From NCBI RefSeq assembly GCF_002846415.1, contig NZ_PJMX01000001.1, positions 1,054,001 through 1,118,000 of the forward strand: a stretch of DNA of 64,000 nt, read 5' to 3'. This stretch comes from Streptomyces sp. TLI_146. GTDB taxonomy: Bacteria; Actinomycetota; Actinomycetes; Streptomycetales; Streptomycetaceae. The notes under the pieces are model-generated. The model made no database searches, was not told the origin of the DNA, and was given only the letters and a program-made list of their open reading frames with translations. The first letter of the stretch is position 1. Every line of letters begins with the position of its first letter. The translations under genes and the position numbers were made by a program. Shown one piece after another: positions 44,501 to 52,305 of the stretch.

Positions 44501-45570
44501 ACGCCCGCGGCACGGCGACCGTGGCACCCGGCCTCGCCGCCGCCGTGCACGAGCCCCTCGCCCGCACGCTGGAGCGCTGCCCGCAGCGCCTGGACGGCGC
44601 GGCCTTCTACGCCCGGATGGCCGGGACCAAGGAGCTCTTCCAGGTCGTGGACGAGCTCTGGCTCGGGCAGGGCGAGGCCGTCGGCCGACTGCGCCGCCCC
44701 GCCGGGTTGGCACCGCATCCCGACCACCCGGTGCACCCGGCCCTGCTGGCCGCGGCCGCCCAGCCCGCGCTCGCCCTCCTGCCGGACATGGCGTACCTCA
44801 CCGAGCACGTCGGCCGCGTCACCGTGCTCGGGCCCCAGACGGACGTGATGTGGAGCAAGTGCTGGATCTCGGAAGTCACCCCCGACGGGTTGCTCTTCCT
44901 GGACATGGCCCTCCTGGACGAGGCCGAGAACGTGGTGGTCGAGGCCACCCGGATGCGGATGCGCAGGCAGGGCGGCGGTACGGAAGCCGGCACCGGTGCC
45001 GAGGCGAGCGCGGAGGACGAGATCATGAGCACCGAGCCCGAACCCGTCCACGAACGGGGAGCGGTCACCGGTCAGAGCGTGGACGGCGGGATCGAGCTGA
45101 CCGGCGAGCTGCGGCTGACCGACCCGTCCAGCGGCTTCGTCGTCGAACTCCGCGGCAGCCTGCGGATCTCGCAGGCCGGTGCGGCGAGCCCTTCCCCCGC
45201 GGGCACCGCACCCGCTCGTACGACCGCGCCCGTCGCACAGCCCACAACCGCCCCGGCACCCGTCGTCGCGGTGAGCCCCGCGGCCGTGGCGAGGCCCACC
45301 GCGGACCGGCCCGCCGAGGACGCCCCGGCCGCCGACCGCCCGGTCGTCGACCGGGTGGCGGCGCACGTCGCCGCGGTGCTCAAGATGCGCGTCGCCCGGC
45401 TCGACGTGAACAAGCGCTTCAACCAGCTCGGCATGGACTCGCTCATGGCGACCGAGCTGCGCAAGCGGCTGGAGAAGGAGCTGGGCGTCGACCTGCCCCT
45501 GACCCGGCTGGTGCGCGAGACCACGACCGCCTCCCTGGCCCGGGAGCTGGAGGCGGAGATCACCGGCTGA
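41554..45570 (+). CDS. Iterative type I PKS, KS-AT-(inactive DH-like)-ACP
   Basis: A 1338-residue PKS. KS has C172 (DTACSSS), H306 (ETHGTGT) and H346 (NIGH). AT has S624 in GHSMGE with ASHCAQ in place of HAFH/YASH. The following double hot-dog is DH-like, but the catalytic His position is Ala904 (LADA) and the catalytic Asp position is Ala1066 (HPALLAAA), so dehydration should be impossible. A ~120-residue Ala/Pro/Thr linker leads to the ACP (LGMDSLMA). With no KR, ER or TE and this length, it resembles bacterial non-reducing aromatic PKSs of the orsellinic type (AviM, CalO5), where such a domain acts as a template. The product is thus perhaps aromatic. Confidence 0.87.
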   Translation: MGEETPVRPAPIAIVGMACRVPGADGPDAFWQLLMDEVCSVEDVPPTRFGRPYEIPGARVRSGLLEDVDRFDAEHFGISPREAAGMDPQQRLFMETVWEALEDAGQDPARLAGTRTGVYVGTTNVHYWDLQQSVDFPDIHASLGAGSRSTTTGRVSFALGITGPGLSVDTACSSSLTAIALACQSLRAGESTLAIAGGSQLLLANTENHGFVDAGVFGTDCRFGDASADGFVFSEGVGVVLLKPLDRAVADGDPIRAVIRGWGMNNDGAGSDTMINPALSGQRQMLQLAYEHAGIPVSDVDYIETHGTGTRAGDPVELGAIAAVLGGRDKDRPPLLVGSVKSNIGHTGSAAGVLGLIKTVLALQHRTAPRSLHVTERTPAIDWDATGLDIPHRSAVPLEAEGRPLTAGVSGFGVSGTNVHLVVTEADAETSSHRTGNRPPASPESGTTHILPLSAASPQALRQRLQDMVHHLSPGGAGRGAAIADICHTAATRRAHYDCRVTVVGDSHDALAERLRDVLAEDGVRPYAGRPQVAFVFSGHGSQWIGMARELMDTSTAFSAALIRCDDVVRNETGWSVIDRLTDGSDLVGETVAVVHPVLWAVQVSLAETWRAWGVEPDVVIGHSMGESAAACVAGALSLADAAAVVCRRARLIRDRVAGRGTMSVAALPAADAEALIAELAVNVSVAASNGPRTTVLAGEIEGIEKIKAELDARDVFCRVMKAEAASHCAQMDPLLDELGAELREIAPRAGRIPMRSTVTGELEDGSGLDASYWTRNIRGRVHFHEAVLSTALAAETVFIEISPHPILSSAVQDSLQDAALPGTAVGSLIRDEPDRQTLLTQLGRVYESGARVDWDGLYGGGRLVPLPTYPWQRESYWVEDLEALPQSHTFPLAASDSPFLADAPAHGPALLHGPAFAEAARVAAARTARTDAVLLTDVTVEDALAVHPGSAPALRVTLTPGETDGSWGFSVTGGRDGRENEHARGTATVAPGLAAAVHEPLARTLERCPQRLDGAAFYARMAGTKELFQVVDELWLGQGEAVGRLRRPAGLAPHPDHPVHPALLAAAAQPALALLPDMAYLTEHVGRVTVLGPQTDVMWSKCWISEVTPDGLLFLDMALLDEAENVVVEATRMRMRRQGGGTEAGTGAEASAEDEIMSTEPEPVHERGAVTGQSVDGGIELTGELRLTDPSSGFVVELRGSLRISQAGAASPSPAGTAPARTTAPVAQPTTAPAPVVAVSPAAVARPTADRPAEDAPAADRPVVDRVAAHVAAVLKMRVARLDVNKRFNQLGMDSLMATELRKRLEKELGVDLPLTRLVRETTTASLARELEAEITG

Positions 45571-45629
45571 CCGGCGCGCGGCCGGACCGGACCACAAGGC
45601 ACCAGCAGCACCACAAGGTGGAGGAAGAG

Positions 45630-46856
45630 TTGAGCAAGGACCTGTACGACATCGGCCAGCTGCCCCCGTTGGGCGAGGTACCCGCGCGTATGCACGCGTC
45701 GGTCATCCGCCCGGAGCGCTACGGTCCGCCGGAGCAGGGCTTCGCCATGGAGGTCGTGGACGTACCGCGCGTCGGGCGCGGCCAGGTCCTCGTCTACGTC
45801 ATGGCGGCGGGCATCAACTACAACAACGTCTGGGCCTCGCTCGGCTACCCGTACGACGTCATCGCCGGACGGCAGAAGCGCGGCGAGCCCGAGGACTTCC
45901 ACATCGGCGGCTCCGAGGGGTCCGGCATCGTCTGGGCGGTGGGCGACGGCGTCACCTCCGTCAAGGTGGGCGACGAGGTGATGCTCTCGGGCTGCACCTG
46001 GGACGAGACCGCCCACGACATCCGCCTGGGCGCCGACCCGATGACCTCGGTCACCCAGAACGCCTGGGGCTATGAGACCAACTACGGCTCCTTCGCGCAG
46101 TACGCGCTCGTCGACGACTACCAGTGCCACCCCAAGCCGGCCAACCTCTCCTGGGAGGAGGCGGCCTGCTTCCTGCTGACGGGCGCGACCGCCTACCGGC
46201 AGCTGTGCGGCTGGGCCCCGCACACGGTGGAGCCCGGGGACCCGGTGCTGATCTGGGGCGGCGCGGGCGGCCTCGGCTCGATGGCGATCCAGATCACCCG
46301 CATCCGTGGCGGTATCCCCATCGCCGTGGTCTCGGACGAGGAGCGCGGCAAGCACTGCCTCGACCTCGGTGCGGAGGGGTTCATCAACCGCAACGAGTTC
46401 GACCACTGGGGGCGGCTGCCGGACACCACGGACGAGGCGGCCATGGCCAAGTGGGTCAAGGGCGCGCGTGCCTTCGGCACCAAGTTCTGGGACATCCTCG
46501 GCGAGCGCCGGGCACCCAAGATCGTACTGGAGCACAGCGGCCAGAACACCATCCCCACCTCGATGTACGTGTGCGACACGGCGGGCATGGTGGTGATCTG
46601 CGGCGGCACCAGCGGCTACAACGGCGATGTGGACCTGCGCTTCCTGTGGATGCGTCAGAAGCGGCTCCAGGGCTCGCACTTCGCGAACATCCGCCAGTGC
46701 CGCCAGGTCATCGAGCTCGCGGCGAGCAAGAAGCTCGACCCGTGTCTGTCCTGGACCGGTGACTTCGAGGAGACCGGTCTCGCCCACCAGTTGATGTACG
46801 AGAACAAGCACCCGTCCGGCAACATGGCCGTCCGCGTCAACGCGGTGAGCGGCTGA
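45630..46856 (+). CDS. ccr: Crotonyl-CoA carboxylase/reductase-like MDR enzyme
   Basis: A 408-residue protein of the CCR subgroup of medium-chain reductases. INYNNVW (62-68), GYETNYG (147-153) and GSHFANIRQ correspond to the Asn, Phe-Glu and His CO2-pocket segments of known CCRs, with Tyr in place of Phe. It has the long CCR insertions but a shorter C-terminus than housekeeping Ccr (~445 residues). TTG 45630 is chosen for GGAGG 5 nt upstream; GTG 45618 is an in-frame alternative. It starts 59 nt after the PKS and probably makes an alkylmalonyl extender unit for it, or reduces an enoyl intermediate. Confidence 0.83.
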   Translation: MSKDLYDIGQLPPLGEVPARMHASVIRPERYGPPEQGFAMEVVDVPRVGRGQVLVYVMAAGINYNNVWASLGYPYDVIAGRQKRGEPEDFHIGGSEGSGIVWAVGDGVTSVKVGDEVMLSGCTWDETAHDIRLGADPMTSVTQNAWGYETNYGSFAQYALVDDYQCHPKPANLSWEEAACFLLTGATAYRQLCGWAPHTVEPGDPVLIWGGAGGLGSMAIQITRIRGGIPIAVVSDEERGKHCLDLGAEGFINRNEFDHWGRLPDTTDEAAMAKWVKGARAFGTKFWDILGERRAPKIVLEHSGQNTIPTSMYVCDTAGMVVICGGTSGYNGDVDLRFLWMRQKRLQGSHFANIRQCRQVIELAASKKLDPCLSWTGDFEETGLAHQLMYENKHPSGNMAVRVNAVSG

Positions 46857-46896
46857 CCGTACGGCGAACGCGTCGGGCGGACCGCGTGGGCCGACT

Positions 46897-46935
46897 GTGC
46901 GGCGGTGGCGGCTGAAGAAGCCGTCGCCGCCGCAC
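46897..46935 (+). terminator. Hairpin after the PKS-CCR operon
   Basis: A 17-bp stem with two G-U pairs (46897-46913 with 46919-46935) around GAAGA. No U tract. Being nearly symmetrical it could also serve the convergent VOC gene. Confidence 0.65.
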
Positions 46936-46962
46936 GGCGGTTCACCGGTTCACGGGATGTGC

Positions 46963-47349
46963 TCAGACCAGCGCGGTGATGCAGAACGGGTGGCCAGCGG
47001 GGTCCAGCAGGACCCGCCAGCGGTCGGGTTGCGGCTGGGCCTCGGGCTTGACGGCGCCGAGGGCGAGCAGTTCGGCTTCGGCCGCGTCCAGGTCGTCGAC
47101 GCCCACTTCTATGTGGGCCTGCTTCTCCTGGGCACCGTCCGGCCAAGTCGGACGGCGGTAGTCGGCCAGCCGGTTGAACCCCAGACCCGCGGCGCCGTCC
47201 TGACCGAGCAGGACGAAGTCGTCGGTGGAGTGGACGATGGGCAGGCCGAAGACCTCGCCGTAGAATCGGGCCAGCTCGGCGGGGTCGGGGCAGTCGAAGG
47301 TGACGGCGGCGAAGCGGAACGGCCGCGCGGAGGCGTGTGCGGAACTCAT
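46963..47349 (-). CDS. VOC-family (glyoxalase/bleomycin-resistance-like) protein
   Basis: A 128-residue VOC protein with two beta-alpha-beta-beta-beta units: FAAVTFDCPDPAELARFYGEVFGLP and AHIEVGVDDLDAAEAELLALGA...RVLLDPAGHPFCI. His and Glu positions for metal binding are incomplete, so it may be a binding protein and not an enzyme. The start at 47349 gives MSSAHASARPF. It stands alone between the CCR gene and a chaplin gene. The role is unknown. Confidence 0.88.
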   Translation of the reverse strand: MSSAHASARPFRFAAVTFDCPDPAELARFYGEVFGLPIVHSTDDFVLLGQDGAAGLGFNRLADYRRPTWPDGAQEKQAHIEVGVDDLDAAEAELLALGAVKPEAQPQPDRWRVLLDPAGHPFCITALV

Positions 47350-47447
47350 GACCCGGACGATAGACGGGAATGAGGACAGATCCGGTCCTACTTCGGAAGT
47401 GGATGACCGGTCACCTGCCGGCCCGCGTACCGCCCCCGGCACAGCGA

Positions 47448-47488
47448 AGTCCGTGGCGCACCAGACGTCGTCGGATGCGCCACGGACT
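47448..47488 (-). terminator. Hairpin terminator of the chaplin gene
   Basis: A perfect 13-bp inverted repeat, AGTCCGTGGCGCA (47448-47460) and its complement (47476-47488), with a 15-nt loop, just beyond the chaplin stop on the minus strand. Confidence 0.65.
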
Positions 47489-47503
47489 CGTCTCAGCGGC
47501 TGG

Positions 47504-47746
47504 TCACTTGTTGATGCACTTGCTGCCGCCGGCCGGGTTGAGCAGGCCGATGATGTTGATGGAGTTGCCGCAGACGTTCACCGGAATGTGGATGGGCACC
47601 TGGATCACGTTGCCCGAGAGGAAGCCCGGAGAATGGCTGGCGTGCCCCTCGGCGTGGGCGTCGGCGACGGCGACGCCGGCGCCCGCGAAGGCTGCCACCA
47701 CGGCCAGGCTGGTGGCGGCGAAAGCTGTCCGGATACAAATACGCAT
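47504..47746 (-). CDS. Short chaplin, hydrophobic aerial-hyphae surface protein
   Basis: An 80-residue precursor: a signal peptide (~28 residues ending AVADA) followed by one chaplin domain, SGNVIQVPIHIPVNVCGNSINIIGLLNPAGGSKCIN. The two Cys would form the conserved disulfide, and the domain assembles amyloid fibres that lower surface tension for aerial growth. It lacks an LPxTG anchor, so it belongs to the short, secreted ChpD-H type. Its presence strongly supports a Streptomyces origin. It is monocistronic with its own terminator. Confidence 0.95.
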   Translation of the reverse strand: MRICIRTAFAATSLAVVAAFAGAGVAVADAHAEGHASHSPGFLSGNVIQVPIHIPVNVCGNSINIIGLLNPAGGSKCINK

Positions 47747-47960
47747 GTCTCTCCCCAGATCGACTGAGCGTCGTGATGTGCCACAACGGCGAGCCGCAGC
47801 ACATCACATCGACGGGCATATCCGGACGAAATGGTCGTTCCTTCCGATGAAAGGCCACCCGGTCGGGTCAAGATGTCACTCAGTTGGGTGCGTTGGCTCG
47901 CCGGGCGCCCCGCCTCCCGCCCCGCCCCCGCCTCGATGCTCAAGATCATCGAGAGGCAGA

Positions 47961-48578
47961 ATGACCCGTATGTCGATAGCGAACATGCCGCAGGCAGCAA
48001 CGATCGACGACGCTGCCTTCATCAGCCGCACCATGGCGCGCGCCTTCGAGGACGACCCGATGATGCGCTGGTTCTTCCCCGACGACGCCCGGCGCGAGGC
48101 GGGGCTGAGCCGCTACTACACCACGCTCTTCACCCGGCAGTACGTCCACCACGGCGTGTGCGAGCGCACCGGCGCCGCGGCCGCCTTCTGGGTGGCGCCG
48201 GAGGCGCAGGCCAAGGCGGTTCCCGACGCGGAGACCATCGGCGAGCTGGAGGACATCCTCGGCGACCGGGCCGGGTTGTTCCGGAAGGCCGTCGAGGCGG
48301 TCGCCGGGCACGGGCCCCAGGAACCGCACTGGTACCTGGCGGCGATCGGCGCCGACCCGGCCGGTCGGGGCCAGGGGCACGGGTCCGCTCTGCTGCGCTC
48401 GGGCCTGGCGAAGGCCGACGCGGCGGGTCTGCCCGTCCACCTGGAGTCCTCCAAGCCGTCCAACCTGCCCGTCTACGAGCACTTCGGCTTCACCGTCCTC
48501 GAAGAGGTACGACTGCCGGGGAACGGGCCGACGCTGTGGACGATGCGGCGCGCACCGCGCAAACACCCCTGCCGGTGA
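47961..48578 (+). CDS. GNAT-family N-acetyltransferase
   Basis: A 205-residue GNAT. The acetyl-CoA loop is GADPAGRGQGHGSALL (R/QGxGxG/A) preceded by HWYLAAIG, and the last strand is VYEHFGFTVLEE. The N-terminus (ISRTMARAFEDDPMMRWFFPD) is typical of a group near puromycin-acetyltransferase-like proteins common in Streptomyces. GAGAGG stands 4 nt before ATG 47961; ATG 47970 is also possible. It probably acetylates a small amine or a drug. The next gene starts 5 nt beyond its stop. Confidence 0.87.
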   Translation: MTRMSIANMPQAATIDDAAFISRTMARAFEDDPMMRWFFPDDARREAGLSRYYTTLFTRQYVHHGVCERTGAAAAFWVAPEAQAKAVPDAETIGELEDILGDRAGLFRKAVEAVAGHGPQEPHWYLAAIGADPAGRGQGHGSALLRSGLAKADAAGLPVHLESSKPSNLPVYEHFGFTVLEEVRLPGNGPTLWTMRRAPRKHPCR

Positions 48579-48582
48579 CTTC

Positions 48583-49020
48583 GTGCCGCGCGACTTCGCC
48601 GCCCCCCAGGGCCTGTCCGGCGACGGCTTCCGTCTGGAGCCGCTGGGGGCGCGGCACAACGAGGCCGATCACGCCGCCTGGATGTCGAGCATCGAGCACA
48701 TCCGGTCCACGCCCGGCTTCCTGGGTTCCTGGTCGCCGTCATCCGGCATGAGCCTGGAGGAGAACCTCCGGGACCTGACCCGGCACGCGGACGACTTCGC
48801 CGAGCGGAAGGGCTTCACCTACTCCGTCCTCGACGGCGAGGACCAGGTGATCGGCTGCGTGTACATCTACCCGCCGCGCGCGAACCCCGAAGTCACCCAG
48901 GTGAGTTCATGGGTGCGGGCCGACCGCGCGGAGCTGGACGGGCCGCTGCGCGACGCGGTGCCCCAGTGGCTCTCCTCGGCGTGGCCCTTCCAACGGATCG
49001 ACTACCGCTCGGGGACGTAA
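48583..49020 (+). CDS. Small GNAT-like acetyltransferase
   Basis: A 145-residue protein with a degenerate GNAT fold: FRLEPLGARHNEADHAAWMSS at the start, YSVLDGEDQVIGCVYIYPP as central strands, and SSWVRADRAELDGPLRDAVPQWL where the acetyl-CoA loop should be; the R/QxxGxG motif is absent. GTG 48583 follows the upstream GNAT stop by 4 nt, so the two are co-transcribed. Activity is doubtful and the function unknown. Confidence 0.75.
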   Translation: MPRDFAAPQGLSGDGFRLEPLGARHNEADHAAWMSSIEHIRSTPGFLGSWSPSSGMSLEENLRDLTRHADDFAERKGFTYSVLDGEDQVIGCVYIYPPRANPEVTQVSSWVRADRAELDGPLRDAVPQWLSSAWPFQRIDYRSGT

Positions 49021-49048
49021 CCGCACCGGGCCTCGGCTCGTACGACGA

Positions 49049-49082
49049 GAAGGGCCCAACTCCCGTAAGAGTTGGACCCTTC
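49049..49082. terminator. Bidirectional terminator between GNAT and TetR genes
   Basis: A 14-bp stem with one mismatch (GAAGGGCCCAACTC against GAGTTGGACCCTTC) and loop CCGTAA. It follows the rightward GNAT gene and faces the leftward TetR gene. Confidence 0.75.
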
Positions 49083-49161
49083 GGTCAACCGCTACTGCCT
49101 ACGGGCTGCCGACTGCCGCTCAGAACAGGATGCGGTACGTGTTCCAGCCGCCCTTTACGCG

Positions 49162-49764
49162 TCAACGACTTTCCGGCCATGGGTGGACCAATGCCGCCAG
49201 GTAGTCGTCGAGCAGCTCGGCCTGGCGAAGGGGTGGGAACGCCTCGGGAGCGAAGAGGGCCTGTACCACCAGGCCGAGGACGAATGACTGGGCGCCGGCC
49301 GCGATGCGCGCCGGGTCGCCGGGCGGCAGTTCGCCGAGGTCCTGGGCCGCGGCGACCAGGTCGCGCAACTTGTCGCGGCTCCGTCCGTACTTGCGGGCGT
49401 ACTCGCCGCTCAGCTCGGGGTCGGCGAGGGCCGCGTCCCAGGAGGACACCCAGATCCGGTTGGTGGCGGTGGCCTCGGGGGTCAGGGGCAGGACGTCGAG
49501 CAGGGCGGCCCGCACGGCGGCCAGGCCCGGGCCGGCGGCGCGCCGGGGGCGGGCGGCGGTGTGCTGGTCGAGCAGTTCGAGGGCGTGCGCCACCAGGTCG
49601 CGCTTGGCGGGGAAGTAGTGGGTCAGCAGGCCGGTGGTCGCCCCGAGCTCGGTGGCGACGGCGCGCAGGGTCAGGCCGCCGAAGCCCTGCGCGGCGAGCA
49701 CCCGCCAGACCGCTTCGGAGACATCGCGACGACGGGCTTCATGGTCGCCCTTGGTACGTGGCAT
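49162..49764 (-). CDS. TetR-family transcriptional regulator
   Basis: A 200-residue TetR protein of the BetI/TetR_C group: HTH LRAVATELGATTGLLTHYFPAKRDLVAHAL, then a C-terminal domain with VSSWDAALADPELSGEYARKYGRSRDKL. It is divergent from a GNAT gene, and a perfect ACATAAC/GTTATGT repeat lies in the 49-nt gap, so it most likely represses itself and that GNAT. Confidence 0.92.
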   Translation of the reverse strand: MPRTKGDHEARRRDVSEAVWRVLAAQGFGGLTLRAVATELGATTGLLTHYFPAKRDLVAHALELLDQHTAARPRRAAGPGLAAVRAALLDVLPLTPEATATNRIWVSSWDAALADPELSGEYARKYGRSRDKLRDLVAAAQDLGELPPGDPARIAAGAQSFVLGLVVQALFAPEAFPPLRQAELLDDYLAALVHPWPESR

Positions 49765-49775
49765 GCTGCTACCGT

Positions 49776-49799
49776 ACATAACCGTAACGCTTGTTATGT
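49776..49799. promoter_or_regulatory. TetR operator candidate ACATAAC-N10-GTTATGT
   Basis: A perfect 7-10-7 inverted repeat (49776-49782, 49793-49799) in an A/T-rich patch between the divergent TetR and GNAT genes. Confidence 0.7.
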
Positions 49800-49813
49800 G
49801 AATGGGGTCATCC

Positions 49814-50365
49814 ATGTTCTCCCTTCCGCTGCGGGACAACGCCCACCTGCGTCCGCTGGAGCTGTGGCACGCCGAGGAGTTCGCCGCCCATATGGACCGG
49901 GCCCGCGAGCACATCCGGCCCTGGGTCGGGGCCGGGTTCGTCACCGAGGACGTCGACGGAGCACGCGGCACCCTGCGCCGCTACGCCGAGCGCCAGGCCG
50001 CGGACGGCGCCCGCCTCTACGGCATATGGCTCGACGGCACGCTGGTCGGCGGCGTGATGTTCACCGACTTCAGCACCGCGTCGGGCTCCTGCGAGGTCGG
50101 CTGCTGGCTGGAGCCGGCCGCCGAGGGCCACGGTGTGGTCACCGAGGCCTGCCAGACGTTGCTGGACTGGGCGTTCGTCACGCGCGGGCTGCACCGGGCG
50201 GAGTGGCACTGCCGGGCCGACAACGAGCGGAGCGCGGCCGTGGCCAAGCGGCTCGGTATGACCCTGGAGGGTGTGCGGCGCGAGTACTGGCCCTACGGCG
50301 GCACCCGCTACGACAAGCAGATCTGGGCGGTCCTGGCGCCCGAGTGGCACGCACGCCGCCGGTGA
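49814..50365 (+). CDS. RimJ/RimL-type GNAT acetyltransferase
   Basis: A 183-residue GNAT of the ribosomal-protein/antibiotic acetyltransferase type (Acetyltransf_3): LRPLELWHAEEFAAHMDRAREHIRPWVG, central strands GGVMFTDFSTASGSCEVGCWLEPAAEGHGVVTEA with the acetyl-CoA loop (E)GHGVVTEA, and ADNERSAAVAKRLGMTLEG. ATG 49814 has GGGG 6 nt before it; ATG 49802 (MGSSM) is an alternative. It may acetylate the N-terminus of a protein or an aminoglycoside-like drug. The divergent TetR gene probably controls it. Confidence 0.88.
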   Translation: MFSLPLRDNAHLRPLELWHAEEFAAHMDRAREHIRPWVGAGFVTEDVDGARGTLRRYAERQAADGARLYGIWLDGTLVGGVMFTDFSTASGSCEVGCWLEPAAEGHGVVTEACQTLLDWAFVTRGLHRAEWHCRADNERSAAVAKRLGMTLEGVRREYWPYGGTRYDKQIWAVLAPEWHARRR

Positions 50366-50372
50366 CGGCCGC

Positions 50373-51542
50373 TCACCCCGCCTCGGCCCGGCTCCGGGTG
50401 TGCCACTTGGACAGTTTGGCCAGCAGGAACACCAAGGCGGCCGCGCAGGCCACCGCGCCCCACGCGGGCAGCAGCAGGGCGGCGGGCAGCAGTATGCCCG
50501 GGGTGAGGACCAGACAGGGCACGTACCAGCGCAGCACGTTGCGCAGCCCGTCGCCGTACCGCGTGGAGATGGCCGCGTTCGCGCTGTAGAAGGCGAGGAC
50601 ACCCCCGCACAGGGCCCATCGGGCGCCGGTGGGCAGTACGTGGTGGGGCTCGGCGACCGCGGTGCCGAGCGCGGCCGCGATCACCGTGATGCCGCAGACA
50701 AGCACGAACGGCAGATACATCACGGTGTCCCGCATGACCTGCGTGGCCCGGCCCGACTGGGCCCGGCTCAGGCCCCGCTCGGCGTTGCCCGTCCCCCACA
50801 CGAAGAAGATCATGGCGAGTTCGGCGGCGACCACGAAGGAGAACAGCGCGGTCACACCGGAGGCGGCGGTGAAGTGCTCCTCGAAGGTGGCGACCACCGT
50901 GAAGACGCTCTCGCCGAGCACGATCACCACGAACAGGCCGATCCGTTCGACCACGTGCTCCACCGACATCCGCTCGTACGGCGCGGTGCCGAGGCCCGCC
51001 CGGATCGCGAGCAGCGCCATCTCCAGGGCGATCGCCACCCCCCACACCACGAACCGCCAGGCTCCCGGCAGCGCGGCCGACACCGCCCACAGGGCCGCGG
51101 GCACCAGGCAGTACAGCAGGGGCCGCCACAGCGGCAGCGGGCTGTCCGGGCGGCGGGCGTGCCGGAACCAGATCAGGAACAGCGCCAGCCGCACCCAGGC
51201 CGCCCCGAGCGCGTACGCCCAGGCCCGCTCCGCCGTGCCCGCCGGGGACGCCGCCGCCATCAGCCCGAGCGCGGGCATCGCGGCGAGCAGCATCCCCTGG
51301 ACGCGCGCCGAGGCCGAGCCGAAGAGGTTGACGGTGAGCGTCAGGTTCACCCAGGCCCACCAGGCCGGGAAGAACAGCACCAGGAACTTTCCGAAGTCGG
51401 CCGGGCCGGGGTTCCCGTGCAACCCGTGCGCGAGCACGCTGACCGTCACCACGAAGACCAGGTCGAAGAACAGCTCGAACCAGCCCGCGCGGTGTTCCTC
51501 GGCCCCGCTGCCCGTGCCGTCGGCCGCCCCGGCGTCTGTCAT
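50373..51542 (-). CDS. LtrA-family membrane protein (low temperature requirement A)
   Basis: A 389-residue membrane protein with about 11 hydrophobic spans. The LtrA signature is present near the start (GWFELFFDLVFVVTVSVLAHGL) and again in ERIGLFVVIVLGESVFTVV. LtrA proteins are widespread but without firm function; the name comes from a Listeria mutant. ATG 51542 (MTDAG) is used, GTG 51551 also being possible. It ends 7 nt from the convergent GNAT stop. Confidence 0.9.
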   Translation of the reverse strand: MTDAGAADGTGSGAEEHRAGWFELFFDLVFVVTVSVLAHGLHGNPGPADFGKFLVLFFPAWWAWVNLTLTVNLFGSASARVQGMLLAAMPALGLMAAASPAGTAERAWAYALGAAWVRLALFLIWFRHARRPDSPLPLWRPLLYCLVPAALWAVSAALPGAWRFVVWGVAIALEMALLAIRAGLGTAPYERMSVEHVVERIGLFVVIVLGESVFTVVATFEEHFTAASGVTALFSFVVAAELAMIFFVWGTGNAERGLSRAQSGRATQVMRDTVMYLPFVLVCGITVIAAALGTAVAEPHHVLPTGARWALCGGVLAFYSANAAISTRYGDGLRNVLRWYVPCLVLTPGILLPAALLLPAWGAVACAAALVFLLAKLSKWHTRSRAEAG

Positions 51543-51750
51543 GTCGCTCACCCGCCCACTGTGGAAGCGACACCCGGCGGCCGGAGCCGGGCGCGCCGGG
51601 GCGGGCGGGTGAGCCGCCCGGGCGGGCCAGTGCCCGGCCGTGTCCCCACCCTCGGAAAGACGAGTCCCGGACAAGATCAGGTCCTCGCGGGCCGGGGATA
51701 TGACACCCCCTTATGGCTCTCACACAGCTCCGTTCGCCATACTTCGCGCC

Positions 51751-52305
51751 GTGGACCAGCAAACAGATGACCAGCACGCCGCCCTCAACGCCGCCGCGCT
51801 CAACCCGGCGCACATCCCCGGGCTGATGCCCGCCCCTGCGCTCGCGCCCGATACGTCGGCGCGGGGGCGGAAGGCAGACGAGCGGAAGGAGGCCGAGCCC
51901 GGGCCGGAGGCCGAGGCGGATGACGTGACGGCCGATGAGCCCGAACCCGCCGTCGCGCCGACGGCGGACGCCGAGGACGCGGCCGACGAACCCGTCCTCG
52001 AACGCCCCGCGCCCGGCGCGGCCGAGGACGGGCCCACCCTCTCCGCGTCCGACCGGCGGGGATCCATCACCGCCGACCACGCGGGCATCCGGCTGTGCCT
52101 CGACGGCGAAGAGGCCGACTTCGGTTGGGACGAGCTCAGCGCCGTCGAGTACGCGACCTCCCGCTGGAACCGGCGGTTCGCGGTCACGGTGCATCTGCCC
52201 CGGCCCCGCTGGTTCCGCATGGACGTCCAGGCCGAGGACCGGGCGAGCCTCGCCCAGTGGTCCGAGCAGCTCGAAGAAGTGCTGAACGCCTACTTCGAGG
52301 AGTAG
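51751..52305 (+). CDS. Conserved actinobacterial hypothetical protein
   Basis: A 184-residue protein with an acidic, Ala/Pro/Glu-rich, probably disordered N-terminal half (to about residue 95) and a compact C-terminal domain (GSITADHAGIRLCLDGEEADFGWDELSAVEYATSRWNRRFAVTVHLPRPRWFRMDVQAEDRASLAQWSEQLEEVL) resembling a PH-like or small beta-barrel fold. GTG 51751 has CATACT about 7 nt ahead and may be leaderless. The function is unknown. Confidence 0.7.
   Translation: MDQQTDDQHAALNAAALNPAHIPGLMPAPALAPDTSARGRKADERKEAEPGPEAEADDVTADEPEPAVAPTADAEDAADEPVLERPAPGAAEDGPTLSASDRRGSITADHAGIRLCLDGEEADFGWDELSAVEYATSRWNRRFAVTVHLPRPRWFRMDVQAEDRASLAQWSEQLEEVLNAYFEE

Noticed and set aside
44454..45629. Upstream extension of the CCR reading frame into the PKS gene
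   Set aside because: This part is the second frame of the PKS C-terminus. CCR similarity begins at the TTG with its own GGAGG site at 45630.
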